Notes under the pieces: model-generated
The model's database searches: none
Told to the model about the DNA's origin: nothing
Seen by the model: the letters and a program-made list of their open reading frames with translations, nothing else
Shown: positions 35,084-44,454 of the stretch, piece by piece
Layout: every line of letters starts with the position of its first letter
Numbering within the stretch: position 1 is the stretch's first letter
Translations under genes and position numbers: made by a program
NCBI RefSeq assembly: GCF_900100845.1
Contig: NZ_FNFP01000001.1
Span: forward strand, 806,001-870,000
Reading direction: 5' to 3'
Source: Natronincola ferrireducens
Lineage (GTDB): Bacteria > Bacillota > Clostridia > Peptostreptococcales > Natronincolaceae
DNA length: 64,000 nucleotides

Positions 35084-35665
35084 ATGTACCAAGCCATTAT
35101 AGGTCTACTGTTTATTAGCATCATTGTAACTACTGGCTGGCTTTTATACTTTTATAACAAAATTCTCAACAAAAGAACAGAGGTAGAGAACAGCTGGAAA
35201 AGGATTTATTTACAATTGATTTATTTACAACTAAAAATCAGGGCTGATTTAATACTGGACTATGTAGAGACAATTTCCACTGGTGATAGCCTTGAGAAAG
35301 AGATGATTAATGGAATTATGAAGGCACAGCACAACTTTATTAACGCTGTAACAACAGATGAGGTGATGAAATTCTCCCTAGAGATTAGTAGGGCTTTAGA
35401 AATACTGTTAGATAAAAGCAACAAATATCGCCAGCATAAAGCTGATGAAGACTTTATCCAACAGTATAATCAACTGAAGGACCTAAATGAAAAGGCACGA
35501 GAATACTATAGAGTGTATGAGCATAAGGTACTGAACTACAACACTTATCTAACCGTATTTCCCAATAATATCACCAGTATAATATTAGGAATAAAACCGT
35601 TGCCTTGTTTTTCATGGAAGATCCTAGATATACAAAAGGATTCAAGCTATAGAAGTAAAATATAA
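35084..35665 (+). CDS. LemA-family protein
   Basis: 193 aa. One N-terminal membrane helix (about 4-24) and the LemA start NKILNKRTEVENSWKRI, followed by an all-helical domain. The C-terminal 35 residues extend past the usual LemA end. AAGGTGG lies 9 nt before the ATG. The gap to the S-layer-domain gene is 16 bp, so they form an operon; LemA may support export or envelope stress functions. Confidence 0.8.
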   Translation: MYQAIIGLLFISIIVTTGWLLYFYNKILNKRTEVENSWKRIYLQLIYLQLKIRADLILDYVETISTGDSLEKEMINGIMKAQHNFINAVTTDEVMKFSLEISRALEILLDKSNKYRQHKADEDFIQQYNQLKDLNEKAREYYRVYEHKVLNYNTYLTVFPNNITSIILGIKPLPCFSWKILDIQKDSSYRSKI

Positions 35666-35681
35666 AATGGGGAGGAAAAAA

Positions 35682-38600
35682 ATGAAACAAAAAATTCAAT
35701 GGAGAAAAAAAGTAGCCTTCATGGTCAGTTTGATATTGTTGATCACTATGGTACCGATTTTGACCTTTGGGGAAGCCAATGATATAGGAGGTCATTGGGC
35801 CGGTGGTGTCATTGCTAAATGGATAGAGAAAGGCTTAGCTAAGGGCTATCCCGATGGCAGCTTTCGACCCAACAATTCTATAACTCGAGCAGAGTTTATT
35901 GCATTAACCAACAAAGTCTTTGGTTTTACTGAAGAGGCCATCATATCCTTCAAGGATGTAAAGGAAGAAAATTGGTTTGCTCCAGCCATAAAGCAGGCCA
36001 TTGCTGCTGGGTACATTAGTGGATATCCTGACGGCACTATAAGGCCGCACAATCCAATAAGCCGTCAAGAAGTAGCCATCATCATTGGTAAGGTTAAAAA
36101 TCTAGAGGAAAGGCAACATGCAGCCAATATATTCAGTGATTCACAAAAAATTTCAAGCTGGAGTAAAGGCTTTGTAGGGGCGGTACTAGAAAAAGGATTT
36201 ATAGGGGGTTATCCAGATGGAAGCTTCAAACCAACTACATCTATAACCCGGGCTGAGGCTTTGGTAGTATTGAACAATGTAATGATAGTTGGAGAAGAGA
36301 CCATTGAAGAATTTATAGGTGTTTTTGACAAAGTAGGTATTTATGGTGATAAAACAATCATTGAGACCTTAGAAGGCGATATTTACATTAAGTCTGAAGA
36401 CGTTACCTTGCAGAATATGGTCATCAAGGGGGATCTCATTATTGCAGAAGAAGTAGGAGAAGGAGAAGTATATCTCAACAATATTACTGTAGAAGGGGAC
36501 ACCTATATTCGTGGTGGTGGCATTGATAGTATCTACATCAATGACGGCAGCTATAGAAGAATTATCATACAGAAGGCAGGAAAGGGAATTCGAGTTGTAG
36601 CCATTGGAGGAAGAATTTCTAACTTAATGGTATATCCAGAAACAGAAGGTAACGAAGTTATTTTCAAGGGGAGTTATGAAGAAATTACCGTCCTAGCAGA
36701 TGACATCATCCTCATCACTCAAGAAGATACCATCATTAAAAAGCTAACTGTGGGAAAGGAAACCAAGAATGCTACTGTTACTACCTCTAAAGAAACAATC
36801 ATTGACGAGCTGATAATAGACAGTCCTGCAAATTTTAACAATGAAGGTAGAATCAAAAAAGCCATAGGAACAGCAGTAAAGGGAGCAATCTTTGATGTCA
36901 ATCAACCAGAGAATTTTATCATCTCTTCTGGAGGTGGCGGGGGAGGATCCAGCACGCCAGTAATAATTGAGGTAAGTGCTATTACTGCTACACCACCAGC
37001 AGGTAAAGTAGCTATTGGAACAAAAGTTACTTTAGACACAGCAACTGAAGGTGCAACAATCTATTATACATTGGATGGAAGCATACCAACAACCAGTAGC
37101 AATCAATATAGTGACCCTATTACCATAAACTCAACCACAACAATTAAAGCCATTGGCGTTAAGAGTGGCATGAATAATAGTTCAGTTGAAACATTTTCTT
37201 ATACAGTAGAGGAACCAGCAAAACCAGAGATGACAGTATCCCCAGCACAGGTTACTGTAGATAGTAATTTTAATCAAACCTTTATACTATCAATAGCAAA
37301 TGATACTGTTACAGAAACTGTTTATTCAGAACATATCTCACTAAGGGAAGTATTTTCAGGATTGACCTTAAGTAACGTTGTTAGAAAGGATAATACTACA
37401 GTAACTGTAGCAGTATATGGCAATCTAAAAGGTGCGGGAACAGGAACAATTATCTTAGATGCAGATGCTCTAGTGAATAGTGAAAGTAAATTGACAGTAA
37501 ATGTGACCGTGGTTGAAGGTACAGTAGTTCCTGTTAATGCTATTACTGTGACAGGAGCAGGAGATGCAACAACAATTACCACAGATGCCGGTACACTGCA
37601 GATGAGTGCTGCTGTATCTCCCAATAATGCTACAAACAAGAATGTAATATGGTCAGTAACATTAGGAACGGGTGTAGCAACAATTAACTCAAATGGATTG
37701 CTGACAGCAATTGAAAACGGTACAGTTACCGTAGTATCAACAGCTCAGGATGGATCTGGGGCTACAGGAGAGTTAAAAATAACTATTTCAAACCAAACAG
37801 ACAAAAATGTGTTAGCAACAGAGATTACAGTAGCCGATGTCAATAAAGGAACAGTATCCGTCAGCGTAGATGGTTCAGATATACTAATCACAGAACAGTG
37901 GGTAACAGCAACGAATATGAGTGCTTATGAAACAGCCATAGGAACAGCCCAAGGAGTCTATAACGATAACGATGCAACACAAGCAGAGGTAGATGCAGCA
38001 GTAACGGCATTACAAGCTGCAACGGTTACATTTAACGGAGCAAAAACAGCTGGAACCCTAAAAGCTACACCAGTAGTAAAAACAGCAGTCACCGCAACAG
38101 CAGTTAATGCAGGAGGCACATTAGAAAATTCAACGTTAGCAGGAGCTTTTAAAGATCCAAACACAGATGCAAATGTTCTAGGCTGTTTATCATGGAATAA
38201 TACAGCCACAGTAGTGAATGAAACAGGAAACTTCGAATGGACCTTTACACCGACCAATACGGCAGACTACAACACCGTAACAGGAAGTGTAGAAGTAGTG
38301 GCAATTGCAGACAAGAGCGTGTTGGCAACAGAGATTACAGTAGCCAATGTCAATAAAGGAACAGTATCCGTCAGCGTAGATGGTTCAGATATACTAATCA
38401 CAGAACAGTGGGTAACAGCAACGAATATGAGTGCTTATGAAACAGCCATAGGAACAGCCCAAGGAGTCTATAACGATAACGATGCAACACAAGCAGAGGT
38501 AGATGCAGCAGTAACGGCATTACAAGCTGCAACGGTTACATTTAACGGAGCAAAAACAGCTGGAACCCTAAAAGCTACACCAGTAGTAAAAACAGCAGTC

Positions 38601-40079
38601 ACCGCAACAGCAGTTAATGCAGGAGGCACATTAGAAAATTCAACGTTAGCAGGAGCTTTTAAAGATCCAAACACAGATGCAAATGTTCTAGGCTCTTTAT
38701 CATGGAATAATACAGCCACAGTAGTGAATGAAACAGGAAACTTCGAATGGACCTTTACACCGACCAATACGGCAGACTACAACACCGTAACAGGAAGTGT
38801 AGAAGTAGTGGCAATTGCAGACAAGAGCGTGTTGGCAACAGAGATTACAGTAGCCAATGTCAATAAAGGAACAGTATCCGTCAGCGTAGATGGTTCAGAT
38901 ATACTAATCACAGAACAGTGGGTAACAGCAACGAATATGAGTGCTTATGAAACAGCCATAGGAACAGCCCAAGGAGTTTATAACGATAACGATGCAACAC
39001 AAGCAGAGGTAGATGTAGCAGTAACAACCTTGGCAGCAGCCACAAGTACGTTTAACAGTGCAAAAGCTGCAGGAACACTCACTATAGCACCACAAGGACT
39101 CTTACTTGATGCAGAAGCAGGTACAGACTTTACAGGTGTTCTTTACACAAGAGATGGAAATATCTACTACAATCAACAGGATAGTGAAGGTATCTGGGGA
39201 TCAGAAGCGTTGATTGGAGTAGGTGGAGAAGGTAGGCTTGCCATTGATGGATCGGCCAAACCTCATGTAGCGTATGTGACAAAAGCTCCCAGCGGATATG
39301 ATGCTATTGGCTATAGGAAGTTTGACGGAACTGGATGGACAGTAGAAGAGCTAATCGAGTCGAATGGAAGTGCTAACTGTTCAAAGCCCGATATTGCAGT
39401 GGATAGTCAAGGATTTTCCCATATCACTTACACCGATAGAAGAGGTAATAGTGCGAACTATGATGACATAATGTATGCAACAAATGTGAGTGGTAGTTTT
39501 GTAAAAACACTTATTGGTGAAGGTTATTATGGAAGCTTTTTTAGTGGGAGTTGGGACTGGAACTATTTTACGAAAGGATCCTACATTACTATTGACAATA
39601 ATGACCAATATTATATCATGACACATGAGAGACAGGGGAATAGGAATAGTTGGGGCGATACTTACAATAATTACAGAATATGGGTTAATTCTAATAACAT
39701 CTCGGGCAACAACTCCTCAGACGACCGTGAAATATATAGCATATTAACAAATAATGGTAAGCTTTATGCTCTGTATAGAGCGGGAACCGTTAAAGTTACC
39801 GAACTAACAGTATCTGATGGTAGCATCACAAGCGCCAATGATAGAGTTGTCACAGATATTACAACTGCATTTTCACATGATGTATCGGGTAATAATATAG
39901 TCATCGGAAGCAAAGACGGCAATAATTTAAGAGTCCACTATAATGAAAATCCAACGACTTATAATCAAATCGAAGTCGCAGGTAATGCCGTATCCATCGT
40001 AAACCTTGGTGGAATATTCTATGCTTTCTACACAGACAATGAGGACGATAGCATAAAGAGATTAGAAATAACAGAATAG
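35682..40079 (+). CDS. Large S-layer-homology surface protein with near-identical repeats
   Basis: 1465 aa from ATG 35682 after GGGGAGG (ATG 35667 overlaps that site). A signal peptide ends near residue 30. Three SLH domains follow (about 31-80, 88-140, 148-200; each with GYPDGSFRP- or GYPDGTIRP-like cores) that bind secondary wall polymers. About 205-420 is a beta-helix-like stretch, then a Gly/Ser linker, a chitobiase-type C-terminal domain (ATPPAGKVAIGTKVTL, about 430-500), a Big2-like domain (about 620-700), and two full plus one partial 170-residue repeats with a FIVAR-like helix pair. The last 320 residues resemble a beta-propeller. Likely a cell-surface adhesin or structural protein. 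Confidence 0.85.
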   Translation: MKQKIQWRKKVAFMVSLILLITMVPILTFGEANDIGGHWAGGVIAKWIEKGLAKGYPDGSFRPNNSITRAEFIALTNKVFGFTEEAIISFKDVKEENWFAPAIKQAIAAGYISGYPDGTIRPHNPISRQEVAIIIGKVKNLEERQHAANIFSDSQKISSWSKGFVGAVLEKGFIGGYPDGSFKPTTSITRAEALVVLNNVMIVGEETIEEFIGVFDKVGIYGDKTIIETLEGDIYIKSEDVTLQNMVIKGDLIIAEEVGEGEVYLNNITVEGDTYIRGGGIDSIYINDGSYRRIIIQKAGKGIRVVAIGGRISNLMVYPETEGNEVIFKGSYEEITVLADDIILITQEDTIIKKLTVGKETKNATVTTSKETIIDELIIDSPANFNNEGRIKKAIGTAVKGAIFDVNQPENFIISSGGGGGGSSTPVIIEVSAITATPPAGKVAIGTKVTLDTATEGATIYYTLDGSIPTTSSNQYSDPITINSTTTIKAIGVKSGMNNSSVETFSYTVEEPAKPEMTVSPAQVTVDSNFNQTFILSIANDTVTETVYSEHISLREVFSGLTLSNVVRKDNTTVTVAVYGNLKGAGTGTIILDADALVNSESKLTVNVTVVEGTVVPVNAITVTGAGDATTITTDAGTLQMSAAVSPNNATNKNVIWSVTLGTGVATINSNGLLTAIENGTVTVVSTAQDGSGATGELKITISNQTDKNVLATEITVADVNKGTVSVSVDGSDILITEQWVTATNMSAYETAIGTAQGVYNDNDATQAEVDAAVTALQAATVTFNGAKTAGTLKATPVVKTAVTATAVNAGGTLENSTLAGAFKDPNTDANVLGCLSWNNTATVVNETGNFEWTFTPTNTADYNTVTGSVEVVAIADKSVLATEITVANVNKGTVSVSVDGSDILITEQWVTATNMSAYETAIGTAQGVYNDNDATQAEVDAAVTALQAATVTFNGAKTAGTLKATPVVKTAVTATAVNAGGTLENSTLAGAFKDPNTDANVLGSLSWNNTATVVNETGNFEWTFTPTNTADYNTVTGSVEVVAIADKSVLATEITVANVNKGTVSVSVDGSDILITEQWVTATNMSAYETAIGTAQGVYNDNDATQAEVDVAVTTLAAATSTFNSAKAAGTLTIAPQGLLLDAEAGTDFTGVLYTRDGNIYYNQQDSEGIWGSEALIGVGGEGRLAIDGSAKPHVAYVTKAPSGYDAIGYRKFDGTGWTVEELIESNGSANCSKPDIAVDSQGFSHITYTDRRGNSANYDDIMYATNVSGSFVKTLIGEGYYGSFFSGSWDWNYFTKGSYITIDNNDQYYIMTHERQGNRNSWGDTYNNYRIWVNSNNISGNNSSDDREIYSILTNNGKLYALYRAGTVKVTELTVSDGSITSANDRVVTDITTAFSHDVSGNNIVIGSKDGNNLRVHYNENPTTYNQIEVAGNAVSIVNLGGIFYAFYTDNEDDSIKRLEITE
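37811..39025 (+). repeat. Tandem 510-bp coding repeats (2.4 copies)
   Basis: Units 37811-38320, 38321-38830 and a partial third to about 39025. The first two differ at only a handful of bases that I could see (for example a Cys/Ser codon at 38184/38694), so duplication or homogenisation is recent. In-frame, each unit adds 170 residues. Confidence 0.9.
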
Positions 40080-40094
40080 ATAAATAAACTAATC

Positions 40095-40152
40095 AACTCC
40101 CAGCAAACCTTGGGAGCCATGAAGCTCTTAAGGGGCTGGGGGTTGTTTTTTT
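40095..40152 (+). terminator. Terminator of the S-layer-domain gene
   Basis: AACTCCCAGC pairs with GCTGGGGGTT across a 30-nt centre that itself holds a small CTTGGGAG-type stem; followed by a T-run. Confidence 0.75.
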
Positions 40153-40176
40153 GTAGTTTCCAACAATGCAAGACAA

Positions 40177-41080
40177 GCAAGACGAGGGGACGTTTCGGTT
40201 GTCTCTGAAGCAAGACGAGGGGACGTTTCGGTTGTCTCTGTAATGTCAATGTGTTATTCTATAATAGGGTGATATTTATGGCAAGACAAGCAAGACAAAA
40301 AAGTAGTACAGGTATTTATCATATTATGCTAAGAGGAATAGATGGAAGAAATATTTTCTTAGATGATGAGGATAAAACAGTGTTTATAGAGAAATTATTG
40401 AAAGCAAAAGAAAAAGCAAAATTCAAAGTATACGCTTATTGTTTAATGGATAATCATGTACACTTACTTATAGAAGAAAATGAAGAAATAGGAAAAAGTA
40501 TAAAACGTATAACAGTGGGATATGTTCAATGGCATAATAATAAGTATGGGAGAACAGGACATCTATTTCAAAATAGATATAATAGTGAAGTCATTGAAAC
40601 GGAAAATTATTTTATAACAGTTCTTAGATATATTCATCAAAATCCTGTAAAAGCTAAGATGGTAAATAAGATGGAGGATTATTTGTGGAGCAGTTACAAC
40701 CAATATAGTGCGTCTTATCAAAATAAAAGTAACTATATAAGTACTGAAATAGTTAATGAATATTTCACAAAACAGGATACTTTTGAAAAATATATGAATC
40801 AAACAAATCAGGATGAATGTTTAGAATACAGACCAGTAAAAAAATACACAGATGAAGAATTAAGAAAAAAAATAATCAAAGAATTTAAATTAAATATAAG
40901 TGAAGTAGGAGACTTAACACCACAAGAAAGGGATAGGATGATAAAAACTATATACTGCAACATGAGAGTGAGTATAAGACAGTTAGTCAGGATACTAGGA
41001 TTAGGGAAAAGTATAATAGAAAAAGCAATAAAAAATGAAACTAGAACAATGAGCAACGAGACAATCGAAACGTCCCCGTG
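40177..41080 (+). mobile_element. REP-associated transposase unit
   Basis: Two direct 31-bp repeats with core GAGGGGACGTTTCGGTTGTC (40177-40207 and 40210-40240, period 33) precede the transposase. One inverted copy of the core lies at 41058-41077 inside the gene's 3' end. This is the layout of RAYT transposases with their REP sequences. Confidence 0.8.
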
Positions 41081-41102
41081 TCATACGGGTCTAATCCATT
41101 AA
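40278..41102 (+). CDS. REP-associated tyrosine transposase (RAYT, IS200-like Y1)
   Basis: 274 aa from ATG 40278 after AGGGTGAT. The domain is Y1_Tnp: YHIMLRGIDGRNIF at about 15-28, the HUH motif CLMDNHVHLLIE near 56-67, and the catalytic Tyr region FQNRYNSEVIETENYFITVL near 98. It nicks and joins single-stranded REP DNA. The C-terminal third adds a helix-turn-helix-like part. The last codons (NETIETSPCHTG) are read from the inverted REP core, so the element's edge lies within the gene. Confidence 0.88.
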   Translation: MARQARQKSSTGIYHIMLRGIDGRNIFLDDEDKTVFIEKLLKAKEKAKFKVYAYCLMDNHVHLLIEENEEIGKSIKRITVGYVQWHNNKYGRTGHLFQNRYNSEVIETENYFITVLRYIHQNPVKAKMVNKMEDYLWSSYNQYSASYQNKSNYISTEIVNEYFTKQDTFEKYMNQTNQDECLEYRPVKKYTDEELRKKIIKEFKLNISEVGDLTPQERDRMIKTIYCNMRVSIRQLVRILGLGKSIIEKAIKNETRTMSNETIETSPCHTGLIH

Positions 41103-41120
41103 CAAGAAAGGTTTGATAAT

Positions 41121-42098
41121 ATGATTGAAGAAGTATACGAAAAAATTTATCGAAGTGAAATTCCTCTCCCTCAAAGTCCTCTAAAGGCTTTAAATAGTTA
41201 TATTATTAAGGGGAAAGAAAAAGCAGTTATTGTAGATACAGGATTTAATCGTGAAGAATGTAAAGAAGCTTTTTATGAAAATCTAATGAGATTAAATGTT
41301 GACATCAAAAAAACAGAAGTAGTTATTACCCATCTTCATGCCGATCATTCAGGTCTTGCCCATGAATTGTATCAACAAGGTGCAAAAATTTTTATGAGTA
41401 GGGGAGATGGACATGCTACAAAAAGATTAACAGATGAAGAAAACTGGATAGAGATGAAAAAACAGTTAAGGAGCTTTGGCCTGAAGATTGAAGAAGATTT
41501 TTTAGATACTCACCCAGGCAAAGTTTATGCTCCTTCAGGGGAATTTGAGTTTACTACCCTTAAAGACGGGGATAAGATATTGGTAGATGAGTATAGCTTT
41601 GAAGTAATATCTGTTCCGGGCCATACCCCAGATATGATTAACTTATATGAGCCTAAGCATGGGATTTATTTTTCCGGGGATCATGTTTTAGATCCCATTA
41701 CCCCTAATATAGGCTTTTGGGGATTTGAATATCCTGTAATACTTAATCAATATTTTAATAGTTTAAAGAAAATTTATGATTTCAACATTCAACTTATGCT
41801 TCCCTCCCATAGGACACTGATTAAGGATCATCAAAGGAGAATTGATGAGCTTTTAGCACATCATGAGGATAGACTACAGGAAATTGAAAATATACTAAGT
41901 AAAAATGCCACAGAAATGACCGTAGAAGACGTGGCTAGGGAGATGAAGTGGAAAATTAGAGCCAAGGATTGGGATGACTTCCCACCACCACAAAAATCCT
42001 TTGCTGCTGGAGAAGCCATGAGTCATTTAGAGTATCTTGTCTATCAGAAAAGAATTACTATGAATAAACACAATGGTCTATTATACTTTAGTATTTAA
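41121..42098 (+). CDS. MBL-fold metallo-hydrolase
   Basis: 325 aa. THLHADHSGLAHEL near 72 (HxHxDH), GHTPDMINLYEP near 168 and SGDHVLDP near 187 are the metal ligands of a metallo-beta-lactamase fold; a C-terminal winged-helix-like extension of about 80 residues is present, as in YflN-type and lactamase_B_2 hydrolases. It probably hydrolyses a thioester or lactone in the cytoplasm. AAGAAAGG precedes the ATG. It follows the transposase by 18 bp, by chance of insertion. Confidence 0.85.
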   Translation: MIEEVYEKIYRSEIPLPQSPLKALNSYIIKGKEKAVIVDTGFNREECKEAFYENLMRLNVDIKKTEVVITHLHADHSGLAHELYQQGAKIFMSRGDGHATKRLTDEENWIEMKKQLRSFGLKIEEDFLDTHPGKVYAPSGEFEFTTLKDGDKILVDEYSFEVISVPGHTPDMINLYEPKHGIYFSGDHVLDPITPNIGFWGFEYPVILNQYFNSLKKIYDFNIQLMLPSHRTLIKDHQRRIDELLAHHEDRLQEIENILSKNATEMTVEDVAREMKWKIRAKDWDDFPPPQKSFAAGEAMSHLEYLVYQKRITMNKHNGLLYFSI

Positions 42099-42153
42099 AT
42101 TGAATTAGAAATTAACATCTAAAAATAAAAAAGTTTTTACGATAAATTTAGGG

Positions 42154-42181
42154 GAGCATATCATTGTGGTATGCTCTTTTA
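42154..42181 (+). terminator. Terminator
   Basis: GAGCATA...TATGCTC with a T-run. Confidence 0.75.
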
Positions 42182-42202
42182 AATTTTTATCTAACTAAAA
42201 CT

Positions 42203-42335
42203 TTATAAAGAAATTACATTAGATTTATTTTTAAAATCTGTAGTTTTTATTCCATCAAAGTAAAAGAACTGATTTTCCTTTGCAATGGGAACAAGCTGTG
42301 AAGACAAATTAAGCTCCTTCCACTGATTAATCAAA
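42203..42335 (-). pseudogene. Possible minus-strand gene remnant
   Basis: In the 305-bp gap 42099-42403 the minus strand reads LINQWKELNLSSQLVPIAKE and then NQFFYFDGIKTTDF before a stop. The LVPIAK...FYFD pattern recalls the end of SMI1/KNR4-type proteins. No start is present. Weak support. Confidence 0.25.
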
Positions 42336-42403
42336 AGATAAAGCAATAAAAAATTAAATAAGGTTTAAACTAATAGTAGAACATAAAGAATTGAGGATAT
42401 GTA

Positions 42404-43102
42404 ATGGTAAAAAGGCAATTAAATAAAAAGCTTATTTTTATACTTATTAGTATTGTGATAGGTCTTCTCGTATGGTTATTATGGAAATATGAAGTGTGGA
42501 ATTTTATATCCATCGACTATTTAAGAAAATTTACAGGTAGGATACGACGTTTAGGCTTCCTAGGAGTACTTCTCTATCTTGTAAGCTTTGCCTTAGGTAC
42601 AATGTTGCTTTTACCTAGCTTACCGTTTGCACTTTTAGGTGGAATTACCTATGGAACGGTATTAGGTATTGTATATGCTACTATAGGAGATTTGTTAGGG
42701 GCATCCATGGCATTTGTCGTTGCTAGGTACATAGGGAGGGAGAGAATAGAAAAAAGATTAAAAAGCAGCAAGGCTTTTCATGAGATAGATGAGGGGGTTA
42801 AACAGGATGGATGGCGGATTGTTGTTTTAACTCGGATGGTGCCAATTATTCCCCATTGGCTACAAAACTATGTCTATGGGTTGACAGGAATTTCATTTAC
42901 AACCTATGCCTTTGTAACCCTATTATGTATTATTCCTGGAACAGCTGTATGGATTTTTGCTATAAATACAGTAGGTAGAGATGAAGGCGATGCAAAGAGA
43001 ACAATGATTTACCTAGGAATTGCTGCAGTAGCAATTGTGGTTATCTCTTATTTACCTAAATGGATATATAAAAAGAAAATATTAAACAACAAGCAGGAGT
43101 GA
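42404..43102 (+). CDS. TVP38/TMEM64 (DedA-like) membrane protein
   Basis: 232 aa with about six membrane segments. The SNARE-associated/DedA core includes PFALLGGITYGTVLGIVYAT (about 78-97) and GRERIEKRL, and the conserved GLTGISFTTYAFVT block near 165. Proteins of this family act in lipid scrambling or transport. GAGGATATGTA precedes the ATG. Single gene ended by a strong bidirectional terminator. Confidence 0.85.
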   Translation: MVKRQLNKKLIFILISIVIGLLVWLLWKYEVWNFISIDYLRKFTGRIRRLGFLGVLLYLVSFALGTMLLLPSLPFALLGGITYGTVLGIVYATIGDLLGASMAFVVARYIGRERIEKRLKSSKAFHEIDEGVKQDGWRIVVLTRMVPIIPHWLQNYVYGLTGISFTTYAFVTLLCIIPGTAVWIFAINTVGRDEGDAKRTMIYLGIAAVAIVVISYLPKWIYKKKILNNKQE

Positions 43103-43156
43103 AAAACCTCCCCTCTGGTTCGTTATTGACAATTTGTATCAGAGGGGAGGTTTTTT
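43102..43156. terminator. Bidirectional terminator
   Basis: AAAACCTCCCCTCTG pairs with CAGAGGGGAGGTTTT between convergent genes, with T-runs on both strands. Confidence 0.9.
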
Positions 43157-43193
43157 CAATGTACTCTAAATATTTTATAGATAGAAGGTTATT

Positions 43194-43931
43194 TTAGTAA
43201 TAGACCTCCTCTAAAAATAAACCCTGGGGGGGAAGGGTTTGCCCAGCCATGGATCTGTTTTTACCCTCAAGTATTTCATCAATATGGGAGATGTTTTTTT
43301 GCTTTAAACCAATTTCTACTAAAGTACCCATAATAATACGAACCATATTATATAAAAAGCCGTCTCCTATGAAAATAAACTTCACCATATGTTTTTCTTT
43401 AGTAATAGATATTTCTTGAATGGTTCTTACAGTAGATTTATTGGTCTTTTTTACAGAAGAAAAACCAATGAAATCATGGGTTCCAACTAATTTTTCTGCT
43501 GCTTCCTTCATTAATTCAATATTTAGTTTATCAACAAGGTGATAACTATATTTTCGATGAAAGACTGATGGAATCCAATCATTCCAAATGTAATAAACAT
43601 ATTTTTTGTTTTTTACATTATAGCGACTATGGAATCTCTCTCCCACCTCTGCTACTTCCTTAATTACAATATCCTGTGGCAAATAATAGTTCATATATTT
43701 GTGGATTTCTTTGGTTGACATATTGGACTTAGTATGGAAATTAGCCACTTGTCCTTTAGCATGAACCCCTGCATCCGTTCGACCCGACCCGATAATCTCT
43801 ATAGGGAAATCTACCATCTCACTAATAACATGCTCCAATTTTCCTTGAATAGTTTCACCAGAACTCTTTAATCTTTGCCATCCATTATACCTGCCACCAT
43901 CATATTCTATTACTAATTTAATATTTCTCAT
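43194..43931 (-). CDS. truA: tRNA pseudouridine synthase A
   Basis: 245 aa, full length. VIEYDGGRYNGWQRL at 7-21 and the catalytic GSGRTDAGVHAKGQVANF near 48-65 (Asp nucleophile) are clear. It makes pseudouridine at positions 38-40 of tRNA anticodon arms. AGGAGTGATG precedes the start on the minus strand. Usually follows ribosomal-protein or ecf genes; here it stands alone, as a second truA copy would. Confidence 0.93.
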   Translation of the reverse strand: MRNIKLVIEYDGGRYNGWQRLKSSGETIQGKLEHVISEMVDFPIEIIGSGRTDAGVHAKGQVANFHTKSNMSTKEIHKYMNYYLPQDIVIKEVAEVGERFHSRYNVKNKKYVYYIWNDWIPSVFHRKYSYHLVDKLNIELMKEAAEKLVGTHDFIGFSSVKKTNKSTVRTIQEISITKEKHMVKFIFIGDGFLYNMVRIIMGTLVEIGLKQKNISHIDEILEGKNRSMAGQTLPPQGLFLEEVYY

Positions 43932-44089
43932 TACATCACTCCTTATTTATTATCATAACATTTTAATGGTAATATTTACATTGTTATATAGATTTTATTC
44001 CTTATTTACTTTGGTTAGGGAATTAATTGAAGTAGGCCCTAGGATAAATTTCATCCCCTCAAAAAGGATGGTTTTTACTATGTAGAAAT

Positions 44090-44104
44090 TTGTAAAATTT
44101 ACAA
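44090..44104. promoter_or_regulatory. 7-1-7 palindrome, possible operator
   Basis: TTGTAAA-A-TTTACAA is a perfect dyad in the 523-bp gap 43932-44454, between truA and the riboswitch. No regulator can be assigned. Confidence 0.3.
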
Positions 44105-44244
44105 GAAATACAAAATTTATCCTTTACTATATAGTGTAGTTACTATATACTAGAATACGTGAGGATTAAGACCTACTATTAATTCATAATGGGTAGGTAT
44201 TGGGATCTACTGTATAATTTATGGGAACTGAATAGATTAGAATT

Positions 44245-44410
44245 CTGATAATAGCAAACTTATTGAAAGATAAGGACGCAAAGCTATGGGCCTAATGGAT
44301 AAATTCCAATGGTTGCCAGGTTGCCAAAGAGTTAATTTTTAAGTTATTCATTTGCTTATAAGATTAATTATTGTGCAATAAAGCAGCCAACTGTTTGGCT
44401 GCTTTTAAAT
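44245..44410 (+). promoter_or_regulatory. c-di-GMP-I (GEMM) riboswitch with terminator
   Basis: AGCAAACTTATTGAAAGATA, then GGACGCAAAGCTATGGGCCT and GGTTGCCAGGTTGCC are the paired GNRA-type P2, the invariant GACGCAAAGC and the P3 receptor of class I c-di-GMP aptamers. Stem AAAGCAGCCAA...TTGGCTGCTTT with a T-run (44380-44408) is the terminator. The target is the HD-GYP gene. Confidence 0.95.
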
Positions 44411-44454
44411 TTTTAAATTGCTTTAGAGATTAGCATAGGAGGATCATTAGTATA

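Noticed and set aside
37322-39095. Several minus-strand frames within the S-layer-domain gene
   Set aside because: Shadows of the repeats; identical frames recur with the 510-bp period.
40177-40240. Two direct repeats as a CRISPR start
   Set aside because: Only two units, 2-bp spacing, and the core recurs inverted after the RAYT gene.
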